A stretch of 55,086 nucleotides of DNA from Marseilla massiliensis. GTDB taxonomy: Bacteria > Bacteroidota > Bacteroidia > Bacteroidales > Bacteroidaceae. The notes under the pieces are model-generated. The model was not told where the DNA came from, searched no databases, and saw only the letters and a list, made by a program, of their open reading frames with translations. Shown piece after piece: positions 42,401-49,877 of this stretch. Every line of letters starts with the position of its first letter. Position 1 is the stretch's first letter. The position numbers and the translations under genes were made by a program. The stretch covers positions 1 through 55,086 of the forward strand of contig NZ_JACJJG010000011.1 in assembly GCF_016899855.1 (NCBI RefSeq), written 5' to 3'.

Positions 42401-42761
42401 GAACGTGGATAACATGTATTCTTACCAAGACGTGTATGACGCGCAGGGAAATCTTGTTGTCGCTGCTAACCGTAACGGCAGTCTGCCTAACCTCGCTTAC
42501 CAAAGCGTTAACTCGATAGCTTCGTCGTTCTGGCGTATAAGCGCTACGCGCGTTACGCTGAACCGCTTGACGCTGGCTTATACCCTGCCGCAGGCATGGG
42601 TTAAGAAGGTTGGTCTGCAGAACGTCCGTTTCAACGTTACGGGACAGAATCTGCTGAGCTTCTACAATCCTTATCCAGACAATTTCATTGACCCGATGTG
42701 TTCTTACGGCGCTTATCCTACGCTCCGCAAGTTTACGGTAGGTGTTAATGTTACGTTCTAA
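39441..42761 (+). CDS. SusC/RagA-family TonB-dependent transporter, locus 2
   Basis: This 1106-residue outer-membrane transporter has a signal peptide (MKRKFIISLCFGVMAFAASPVLA), a carboxypeptidase-regulatory-like domain directly after it (IRGTVVDEHGEPIIGASVRVEG), a plug beginning GYGVQKKAHLTGSVATV, and a barrel ending LRKFTVGVNVTF. It lacks the STN domain present in the locus 1 transporter, which fits regulation by a hybrid sensor. The SusD gene follows by 35 bp. Confidence 0.95.
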   Translation: MKRKFIISLCFGVMAFAASPVLAQNTDIRGTVVDEHGEPIIGASVRVEGQDGGVITDLDGNYVIKAPKGAKVTITYIGYEPMTVTGGGRVQLKEDSQNLGELVVVGYGVQKKAHLTGSVATVPVDEIQDLASGDLASTLEGLVNGLSISGGNSRPGESASMYVRGTSSLSDIGSTAQQPLFVIDGYIYPNDVKVGNASQNLGAEAFNNLDPAEVESITVLKDASAAVYGARAANGVILVTTKKGKIGAPRISYSGTFGFTDAVSHPKMLSAYEYGRLYNAVAAADPTDTNLNHLTGLYQADELEAMKGLNYDLLDKYWETGFTMKHSVNLSGATEKASYFANLSYFDQGANLGNLDYNRWNFRAGVDVKVSKWLSANLNVSGDYGKKNTPYIKIGGSSNEKDYNILLTRPRYIPEYVNGLPIAAYGISNSEVDEDQNYSFSELRNNGDYSRSMTSNLNIQAGVNYDFGWSKILKGLTLRFTYSKSINTDKTNQFGSSFDVYTMLNRTGSGQHLYTPVAGENYDDYLTDSNLQKMTISNGTAQLNRSMVRTDNYQMNFTAAYNRDFGLHSVGALFSIEKSEAESEYLYGQRNDPYSFTNGQSNGADGDIDMNFKRFESGTLSYIGRFNYAYANKYLFEFLIRSDASTKFAPENYWGVFPSFSAGWVMSEENWFKKALPWVDFLKLRGSFGLTGRDNIVAWQWMQLYASDANKGPVFGTGASNDTSNILSLNKNNSAVNPDVHWDKVYKANFGIDLNVLNNRLSVTFDMFREWNREMLMTISQSIEATIGTQSASTNLGEMDNWGYELSVTWRDKIGKDFKYRIGLNTGYYDNKVLNMDWETEYIYRQIQKGGRTDIGLWGLQCIGMFRSFQDIEEYFDKYNITSYLGMSKDEVRPGMLIYKDVRGPQQADGTYAEPDGVVDEDNDQVRLSNRTNPYSFTLNLGADWKGLSLTAQINAQWGGYDVLDGSMLKSGSGVDDLEFTSMPIFWNVDNMYSYQDVYDAQGNLVVAANRNGSLPNLAYQSVNSIASSFWRISATRVTLNRLTLAYTLPQAWVKKVGLQNVRFNVTGQNLLSFYNPYPDNFIDPMCSYGAYPTLRKFTVGVNVTF

Positions 42762-42796
42762 TTTTAATAAGTATATAATCTTAATTGTAAACATAG

Positions 42797-45007
42797 ATGA
42801 ATACGAAAATATTTAAGCTGTTCGGTTTTGGCTTGATGTCAGGTATTGTCCTTACTTCATGTAGTGACAGTTTCCTGGAGGACAAGAAAAGTTACGACTA
42901 TGTGTCACCGGACGCCTATAACGATTATACCGGCGCTCTGCTTCGTGTCAACGATATCTACGTGAGGTGTCTGCCGGATGTAAACGATGACATAAAATAC
43001 TGGAATACGTCTACGGGTAGCAATGACAATGCCGGTAAATCAACTGAGGAATACAGCGGCCTGAGCGACTTTGTCAATGGTACGCAAAACCCTCTGAACG
43101 TTATGAGCGGAACCAAGGTGCCCGATCTGTTCTTCGGTTCGATGAACAACGTCCGTGAGAATACCTACGGACATATCCGCAACATCAATGAGGTAATCGA
43201 AGGCATTAGCGGAAGTACGCTTTCCGACGAAGAAAAGAACGAACTGCTCGGCCAGTGCTACTTCTTCCGTGCGTGGCGTTACTACAACATGGTGAAGTTT
43301 TACGGAGGTGTGCCTATCGTAACCGAGGTGCAAGACCCTGTTGAAGGTGTGGTAAACCCGCGTAATACCACTAAGGAATGCATTGACTTCATGCTTGACG
43401 ACCTTGACAAGGCTGCCAAAATGATGGCAGAGTCGACGATGAACGGTGGCGCCCAGGAGTATGGACGTGTTACCACCGGTACAGCCCTTGCGCTGAAGGG
43501 CAGGGTACTGCTGTTGTGGGCGAGCCCTTTGTTCAACCGCGACAACGACCAGACACGTTGGCAGAACGCTTATACTCAGATGAAGGCCGAGCTTGACTCA
43601 ATCAAGGCTTGCGGTTACGGTCTTTACACTGACGGCGACAACGTAAACGGCTCGACATTCGCGCGCGTGTTTACGCAATGCCAGAACGCCAATCCGGAGG
43701 CTGTGTTCGTGACATTGTACAACAATTCGAATATAGACGGCGACGTTGCTAAGAACAGCCGTTGGGAGCGCAGCATACGTCCGGCTAACACTTCAGGTTC
43801 AGGTAAGACTGCTTCTGCCATGCTTGTAGACATGTTCCCCATGGCTGACGGCAAGCGTCCGGCAACGGCTAATACTTATACCAAGCTTGACGCCTCGTCA
43901 TATTCTTATGACAAAGAGTATCCTTTCATGAACCGTGACCCGCGCTTCTACCGTACGTTCGCATTCCCCGGTTTCCGCTGGGCATATCAGGGCAACAGCA
44001 CGCTTGCCGAGGATCAGCCAAACAGCCCGTCGTACAACAACGGACAGGACTACGAGCTTTGGAACTATGTATGGTATTCTTCCGAGGAAGACCGCGACAA
44101 GGTGAATGGTGGAGACGAATATGGAGCTGACAACCTGTTGACGGATGTGCAGGGTGTGTATGTACGTAAGCGTTCTGACGACCTTGACATAAACAGTTCT
44201 CCGCTTTACGCAAACTTCGATGCCACCAACACGGAAAAGGGCGGCGGCGGTTTCGCTTTCTCCGCGCAGCCGTATATGGAGATACGTTACGCTGAGGTAT
44301 TGCTCAATCTTGCCGAGGCAGCTTGCGGCGCCGAAGACATGGCTTACGCCGTACAGCTGTTGCAGCAGATACGCGCACGCGCTGGATATACATCAGAGAA
44401 CAATTACGGACTGCAGGCAAACCTGGCTTCAGACCAGGCTGCATGTATGTCGGCAATACTTTATGAACGCCAGATAGAGTTCGCGTATGAAGGCAAGCGC
44501 TTTGACGATTGCCGCCGTTGGCTGCTTTACGACGGTGGACAGTACTTCAGCCAGATAGACGGCGCGCCTTCTGCATGGACACTTACCGGATGGGGTGGTA
44601 ACACCTGCACTTGGCTCGGCTTCACCCCGCTTAACGGCCAACGTCGCGAGAACATGTACTTCCGCGTAAACAATGACCACAGCAACGGAGTGGGCGGTAC
44701 GACGTATGACAGTGACCCCATCGCAGATGTAGAACGTTGCGCCGCGGTTGACTTGCGTGAGGACCTTACAACCCAGCTTGAGACCTTGAAGACATGGTAT
44801 GCAGACAATCTCGTGCGCAAGGACAAGAAGGGTGACGGCCAGACATCACAGCAGGTTGACTTGTATATCAACTTCCTGCCACGCTATTACTTCCTCGGAT
44901 TGCCGCAAGGAGCGTTGAACAACATGGCTTCGGTAGACCAGACAATAGGTTGGGAAGACCCGCACAACGGTGGCGCGAACGGAACTTTCGATCCGCTTGC
45001 CGAATAA
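42797..45007 (+). CDS. SusD/RagB-family nutrient-binding lipoprotein, locus 2
   Basis: This 736-residue outer-membrane lipoprotein has a lipobox SGIVLTSCSDSFLEDK with Cys at about residue 22. SusD landmarks are GHIRNINEVIEGIS, LLGQCYFFRAWRYYNMVKFYGGVPIVTE, GTALALKGRVLLLWASPLFN and the C-terminal MEIRYAEVLLNLAEAACGAEDMAYAVQLLQQIRARAG followed by ILYERQIEFAYEGKRFDDCRRW. It is longer than the typical 500-650 residues, with inserts between about residues 290 and 480 and in the final 120 residues. A strong terminator follows. Confidence 0.94.
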   Translation: MNTKIFKLFGFGLMSGIVLTSCSDSFLEDKKSYDYVSPDAYNDYTGALLRVNDIYVRCLPDVNDDIKYWNTSTGSNDNAGKSTEEYSGLSDFVNGTQNPLNVMSGTKVPDLFFGSMNNVRENTYGHIRNINEVIEGISGSTLSDEEKNELLGQCYFFRAWRYYNMVKFYGGVPIVTEVQDPVEGVVNPRNTTKECIDFMLDDLDKAAKMMAESTMNGGAQEYGRVTTGTALALKGRVLLLWASPLFNRDNDQTRWQNAYTQMKAELDSIKACGYGLYTDGDNVNGSTFARVFTQCQNANPEAVFVTLYNNSNIDGDVAKNSRWERSIRPANTSGSGKTASAMLVDMFPMADGKRPATANTYTKLDASSYSYDKEYPFMNRDPRFYRTFAFPGFRWAYQGNSTLAEDQPNSPSYNNGQDYELWNYVWYSSEEDRDKVNGGDEYGADNLLTDVQGVYVRKRSDDLDINSSPLYANFDATNTEKGGGGFAFSAQPYMEIRYAEVLLNLAEAACGAEDMAYAVQLLQQIRARAGYTSENNYGLQANLASDQAACMSAILYERQIEFAYEGKRFDDCRRWLLYDGGQYFSQIDGAPSAWTLTGWGGNTCTWLGFTPLNGQRRENMYFRVNNDHSNGVGGTTYDSDPIADVERCAAVDLREDLTTQLETLKTWYADNLVRKDKKGDGQTSQQVDLYINFLPRYYFLGLPQGALNNMASVDQTIGWEDPHNGGANGTFDPLAE

Positions 45008-45035
45008 TAGTATTTCGTTGTTATCATGATATGGA

Positions 45036-45065
45036 GGGGGCGCGCCTTAGGGTGCGTCCTTTTTT
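45036..45065 (+). terminator. Intrinsic terminator of locus 2 lipoprotein-SusC-SusD operon
   Basis: GGGCGCGCC (45038-45046) pairs with GGTGCGTCC (45051-45059), including two G-U pairs, around the loop TTAG. It is followed by TTTTTT. It lies 30 bp after the SusD stop codon. Confidence 0.85.
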
Positions 45066-45298
45066 CGTTTTTATCTTTCATCTTTCAGTTTCATGCGTAG
45101 TCTGTTGAATGACAGGCGGTTACGGGCTGACAGATGAATGTGTGTCTTTCAGTGGTGGTTGTGAAACCTGACGGCAGGTGAAAGATGGGTGAAGGATACG
45201 TGTTTTGCTGTCATGCCGTAATGTGTTGTATTTCAGGGCGTTATGGCAAAACCTGACAGATGACGGATGTTTTCGGTAATTTGTTTATCTTTTGATTT

Positions 45299-45375
45299 AC
45301 GAAAGACGGCCTTCCGTCATGCGGAAGGCCGTCTTTTAGCTTGTGATTGATGGTCTTTGGGAAAGTGAAAGGTGG
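45299..45375. repeat. AAAGACGGCCTTT repeat cluster with a perfect hairpin
   Basis: AAAGACGGCCTTCCG (45302-45316) and CGGAAGGCCGTCTTT (45322-45336) are perfect reverse complements with a 5-nt loop. Degenerate units TGATTGATGGTCTTTGG and GTGAAAGGTGGTGATT follow up to the stop codon of the hybrid sensor. It could serve as a bidirectional terminator. Confidence 0.8.
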
Positions 45376-45378
45376 TGA

Positions 45379-48300
45379 TTAATCCCCGTTACGCATTTTT
45401 TCCCTTACCTCTTTGCGGTATTCTTTCGGGGTCTTGTCATATTTCTTCCTGAAGCACTTGCCGAAGTAGCCCACGTCGCGGAATCCTACCGAATACGCTA
45501 TCTCCGTTATACTGTTGTCGGTTGTTTCAATCAGTCGCGCGGCCTTGTTCAGGCGTATTTCCCGTACGAGGTCAACGGGGGCGAAGCCTGTCAGGCTCTT
45601 CAGTTTCTTGAAGAAAGCCGAGCGGCTCAGGCCTATCGTGCCGGCTATCGTGTCGATGTTGAAGTCGTTGGCGTTGAGGTTTTTCTCTATTATTTCATGT
45701 ATCTTGTGCATGAACTCGATGTCCTTCTTCACCAGGTGCTGTTCGTATTCGTCCTTGGCGTCGTCATTGCTGTTCTCTACGGCTGTCTGTACAACCATCT
45801 TGCGCTGGAAAATACGCTGTTCGTCGAGTAGCTGGTTGATTCTTGCCGTTAGGTAGGTGCTGCTGAACGGCTTGGTTATGAACGCGTTGGCGCCGGCCTT
45901 TACGGCCTTCATCTTTTCCTCCTCGGTGTTTTTTGCCGTGAGGATGATTACCGGTATATGGCTTATGTTGAAGTCCTGGCGTACGCTGCGCAGCACGTCG
46001 AGCCCGCTCATCTCGGGCATCATGAGGTCGGTAACGATGATGTCGGGATGGTATTGGTATATTTTCTTCAGCCCTTCTTTTCCGTCGTGCGCCGTAAAGA
46101 CGTTGTAGCTGCCTCCGAGCTGTAGCTTCAGCATTCGGCACATGTCGGTATTGTCTTCTATAAGCAGTACGGTCGGCACGTCTTCGTTGATGTCACCGGC
46201 CGGCCTGTTGTCCGCCTCGTTGTGCTCGGCGTTGTCCGTCCTTACTCCGCTTCCGGCCGTACTGTCGTTGAAGTACACCTCTATGTCCTTGCCGTTGAAG
46301 TGCTCCTTGTCGGTGGGCAGTTCTACCGAGAATACCGTGCCCTTGCCTTCGGCAATGTTTTCGGCCCATATACGGCCGTTGTGCATGTTGATATACTCTT
46401 TTGATATCGACAGGCCTATACCTGTGCCGGCTGAAGTGGTGTCGCCGGACGTCTTGTTGTCGGCCTGCGAGAATCGTTCGAAAATCAGCTCGAGCTGTGA
46501 TTTTGGTATTCCGGCGCCGTTGTCCTCAACCCTTATCGTGCATGTCTTTCTGTCGTAGTCATGTTCGAGGGCGATGCATATCGTGCCTCCGTCGTCGGTG
46601 TATTTGAACGCGTTGCTGATGAGGTTGTTGAGTACCACGCCTATTTTCTCGGCGTCGCACCATGCCATTACGCGCTCGTCGGGCTTGTCGAATACGAACG
46701 CTATGTCACGCTCGTTGGCCAGTATCCTGAACTCGTCCATAAGCATCTCTATCATTCCGTTGATGTCGACGAGCGATACGTGCAGTTTCATCTTGCCGTT
46801 CTGTATCTTGCGGAAGTCGAGTATCTGGTTGACGAGCTGCAACATCTTGCGTGAGTTGCGGTCGATGAGGTTCAGGTATTCACGGCCTGTGGGGCTCAGC
46901 TTCTCGTTGGCCTTGAGTTCTTCAACCGGTCCCTTTATAAGTGACAGAGGGGTGCGCAGCTCATGGCTTACGTTCGTGAAGAAACGTATTTTCAGTTCGG
47001 CCAGGCGGTCGTTGATATATACCTCGTTACGCATTTTCACTACGTACATCACGGTGCGCATTATGCCGTACAGCAACAGGACTGTAACTAACGTATATAT
47101 GACGTATGCCCACCATGTGGCCCACCACGGCGGAAGCACCACGATTTCGAGCACGCACTCCGGCGAGTCGTAGTCGTGAACCTTGACGCGGAACTTATAG
47201 TGGCCGGGTGGCACGTTTGAGTATGAGGCCATGCGGTTGCTGCCGTTATGCCACTGCTCTTCGTATCCGTCGAGTATGTAGGTGTACGGCAGAAGGTTGT
47301 TGTCGGCGTAGTACGGCGATGCAAACTCTATCGTGAACGTGGCCTGGTCGTGCCTTAGCTTTATTTTCCTGGCGTATTTTACCGAGCCATGGTAAATCGG
47401 AGGGTCAAAGTCCTCGAGGTCGCGGTTCATCACCTTGAAGTCTACAACGTATGTCTTTAGCTTGATTTCGTTTTCTCCCCTTACTGCGTCCGGACTGAAT
47501 GCCAGCAATCCTTGGCGGCAACCGATTAGCACTGTGCCGTCCTGCATGCAAGTGGAGGTGTTGTCTTCAACGGTGACATTGGGGAAACCCGCAAACCTGT
47601 CATAGCTCTTTACGAACGTTGAGCCGTGTTTAAGGCTGGCAAGTCCGTTCTCCGTCCCTATCCACAGACAGCTGCTCTTGTCTTCCGTTATCGACATGAT
47701 GACGTTACCGCTGAGCTTGTCGTTAATCATATATGATTTCAGTACCGGGCGGTGGTGTTTCTTGTCGTAGTATTCCAGCCGGTTTAGGCCGTTGCCGAAT
47801 ATTCCCATCCATATCCGCCCGTGCCTGTCCTTGTATATGGTGGATATGTCGTTGCTTATTAGTCCGGAATTGTTCTGTCCTCTGTAAGTCTCGAATTTTA
47901 TGTCAGAGGCGTTCTTGAAGTTGCCGTCGAACGACATTAGTCCGTCTGTCGTACCGACCCAGAAGCGTCCGTTGTTGTCCTCGGCTATCACCCTTACGTC
48001 TGTGTACAGTTCGTATTTAGGATATGTCTTCATGCCGTTGCCTTTGTGCCTGAAGACAACTTTTCCTCCTTTTTGCTCAATGAGGTTCAGGCCTCCGTAG
48101 AAAGTGCAGACCCAAATGCGCCCCCGGCTGTCCTGGAATGTGTAGTAAACACGGTTGCTGCTGATGGAGTTCCGGTCGCCGCGGCGGTTGGTATATCTGG
48201 TAAGGCGCAATCCTTGTGGTGCCATTTCGTCGTCGGATACCTTGACGAGCCCCGAGCCTTTGGTCGACATCCATAAGTTCCCGTTACGGTCTTCCATTAT

Positions 48301-49779
48301 GTGGTATACCACTCCGATGTCCTCTTTCCCGAAATGCCGTTTCACGTTATGGGTCTTTACGTCCATGCAGTACAGGTTGCCGTCGCGCGTTCCTATCCAA
48401 AGGTCGCCGTTGCGTGCCTGGTAAATTGAGCGTATGCCGTTGGCGTCGCCGCTGAAGCGTGAGGGCTCAAGTATGTCGGGAAACAGGAACCTGAAGCTGT
48501 ATTTAGGGAAACATACTTTGTAAACGCCGCTTGTTGTTGACGATAGCCACATTATGCCGTTAGAGTCGATGTCAACGTCAAAGAAATGCGGCCCTACGGC
48601 ATAGTCCGTAAACTCTTTCAGCCGGTTGATGTTCTGCATGGTCTTTGTCTTGTGGTCAAAGCGCCATACCTCGCCGTTGCGTTGCAGTATGAACAATCCG
48701 TTGGCTCCGGTATCCATGAATTTCATCTCGGCAAACAAGCTGTCCGTAGGCATTGTGAACGTTTGCCTGTTGCCTGTTGCCGGGTCGAGGCATGTCATTA
48801 GCCCGCGTTGCGAGCATAGCCATAGTTTGCCGTATTTGTCAGAGAATGATTTATATATTCCTTGTGCCTGCTCGGTAATAAGCTTCGGGACGGAACCTTT
48901 GGTCAGGCTGTATAGTCCTGACGGGGAGGTAAAATACAGTTTCCCGTCAATTAGCTCAATGCTTGTCACCGGAGCGCCGGTATCCTTGAATGAATATTCT
49001 TGCGTATGTCCGTCAGTTGTGTTGATTATGTAAATGCGTCCGTTGGCCGTTCCGGCGCAGATGTATTGCCCTGCATGCCTGAAGGAAGTGAACCTTTCAC
49101 CTTTACGTACGGCCTTGAGTATGCGTGTGTTGCGCTTTTTCGTGATGACGTACATGTTGAGCCTTGAGCTAAGCCAGTACACGTATTCATTGTTTTCGCC
49201 AAGGACGTTATGGCGCAGCCTCATTGTCGAGGCGTCTATGTCGAGCTTGGAGTCGTAGATTTTATCTACTTGTATCTTGCCGTCACTGCCCACGTGGGCC
49301 TCGAAAATATCCTTGTTGCGCGTGAGCACGAGCACGTGTCCGCTGTCCATGCGCTGTATTTTTATTACCTGTACGTTGCGTGACAGTTTCTTTAGTTCGT
49401 TATATATGTCGTGATAGGCTTCGGTCACCTTGTCGAACATGTACAGGTGGTTGTCCGTATTGCGTATCCACAAGTATCCGTCCTTGTCTTCCACGATGTT
49501 CCTCACCTTCTGCGGCGGAACGTCGGAAGGCCCGCTGGGGCGTGTGGTGTATGGCGTGAACTTTGAACCGTCAAACGAGCAAAGCCCGTGCCAGGTGCCA
49601 AACCACACGAACCCTTCACTGTCTTTCAGCGCACTGTATACAGTGTTGCTCGGCAAACCCTCTTCGCGCGTGTAGTGTTCTACTATCATGTCGGGCTGTG
49701 CCGTTGCGCCCAAGGGCAGCGCAATGAAGGCAAGTACCAGCTGTAACAGCCTGATAATGTTAGTGTTCCGTGTTTTCAT
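45379..49779 (-). CDS. Hybrid two-component system sensor/regulator
   Basis: This 1466-residue inner-membrane protein joins sensor, kinase and transcription factor. A signal peptide is followed by about 14 periplasmic two-component propeller repeats (residues about 25-770, with motifs such as LWIGTRDGNL). Then come a Y_Y_Y domain (about 790-870), a membrane helix (about 883-905, WWATWWAYVIYTLVTVLLLY), a histidine kinase (NVSHELRTPLSL, His about 935; NLISNAFKYTDDGG), a receiver (Asp about 1250 in IVTDLMMPEMSGLD) and an AraC domain (from about 1360, IGLSRSAFFKKLKSLTGF). It should bind oligosaccharide in the periplasm and activate locus 2. Start Met at 49779 or 49782. Confidence 0.96.
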   Translation of the reverse strand: MKTRNTNIIRLLQLVLAFIALPLGATAQPDMIVEHYTREEGLPSNTVYSALKDSEGFVWFGTWHGLCSFDGSKFTPYTTRPSGPSDVPPQKVRNIVEDKDGYLWIRNTDNHLYMFDKVTEAYHDIYNELKKLSRNVQVIKIQRMDSGHVLVLTRNKDIFEAHVGSDGKIQVDKIYDSKLDIDASTMRLRHNVLGENNEYVYWLSSRLNMYVITKKRNTRILKAVRKGERFTSFRHAGQYICAGTANGRIYIINTTDGHTQEYSFKDTGAPVTSIELIDGKLYFTSPSGLYSLTKGSVPKLITEQAQGIYKSFSDKYGKLWLCSQRGLMTCLDPATGNRQTFTMPTDSLFAEMKFMDTGANGLFILQRNGEVWRFDHKTKTMQNINRLKEFTDYAVGPHFFDVDIDSNGIMWLSSTTSGVYKVCFPKYSFRFLFPDILEPSRFSGDANGIRSIYQARNGDLWIGTRDGNLYCMDVKTHNVKRHFGKEDIGVVYHIMEDRNGNLWMSTKGSGLVKVSDDEMAPQGLRLTRYTNRRGDRNSISSNRVYYTFQDSRGRIWVCTFYGGLNLIEQKGGKVVFRHKGNGMKTYPKYELYTDVRVIAEDNNGRFWVGTTDGLMSFDGNFKNASDIKFETYRGQNNSGLISNDISTIYKDRHGRIWMGIFGNGLNRLEYYDKKHHRPVLKSYMINDKLSGNVIMSITEDKSSCLWIGTENGLASLKHGSTFVKSYDRFAGFPNVTVEDNTSTCMQDGTVLIGCRQGLLAFSPDAVRGENEIKLKTYVVDFKVMNRDLEDFDPPIYHGSVKYARKIKLRHDQATFTIEFASPYYADNNLLPYTYILDGYEEQWHNGSNRMASYSNVPPGHYKFRVKVHDYDSPECVLEIVVLPPWWATWWAYVIYTLVTVLLLYGIMRTVMYVVKMRNEVYINDRLAELKIRFFTNVSHELRTPLSLIKGPVEELKANEKLSPTGREYLNLIDRNSRKMLQLVNQILDFRKIQNGKMKLHVSLVDINGMIEMLMDEFRILANERDIAFVFDKPDERVMAWCDAEKIGVVLNNLISNAFKYTDDGGTICIALEHDYDRKTCTIRVEDNGAGIPKSQLELIFERFSQADNKTSGDTTSAGTGIGLSISKEYINMHNGRIWAENIAEGKGTVFSVELPTDKEHFNGKDIEVYFNDSTAGSGVRTDNAEHNEADNRPAGDINEDVPTVLLIEDNTDMCRMLKLQLGGSYNVFTAHDGKEGLKKIYQYHPDIIVTDLMMPEMSGLDVLRSVRQDFNISHIPVIILTAKNTEEEKMKAVKAGANAFITKPFSSTYLTARINQLLDEQRIFQRKMVVQTAVENSNDDAKDEYEQHLVKKDIEFMHKIHEIIEKNLNANDFNIDTIAGTIGLSRSAFFKKLKSLTGFAPVDLVREIRLNKAARLIETTDNSITEIAYSVGFRDVGYFGKCFRKKYDKTPKEYRKEVREKMRNGD

Positions 49780-49786
49780 CATACGG

Positions 49787-49819
49787 CAAAGATAGCACAA
49801 AAAATCCGATTATTCGAAA
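49787..49819 (-). promoter_or_regulatory. Promoter of the hybrid sensor gene, possibly leaderless
   Basis: On the minus strand a perfect -7 box TATCTTTG (49794-49787) lies only 4 bp before ATGATG (49782). The -33 element is weak (TTTC at 49819-49816, 21 bp away). Transcription should start within or next to the start codon. Confidence 0.55.
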
Positions 49820-49877
49820 TTTTGCGCAGACTTTTGCCATCATATACGTAAAAACTTCGTGCAGGGCGGCGTTTGGT

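Larger units (their letters stand above)
45008..45378. other. Gene-free region between convergent SusD and hybrid sensor genes
   Basis: This 371-bp gap has an intrinsic terminator (45036-45065), a segment with several CTGACAGATG and GAAAGATG motifs that echo the 4743-4846 inverted repeat (45075-45290), and an AAAGACGGCCTTT cluster with a perfect hairpin (45299-45375). Confidence 0.75.

Noticed and set aside
45379..49779. Many antisense frames of 60-200 codons opposite the hybrid sensor gene
   Set aside because: They are shadows of a well-supported 1466-residue protein and contain no recognisable domains.
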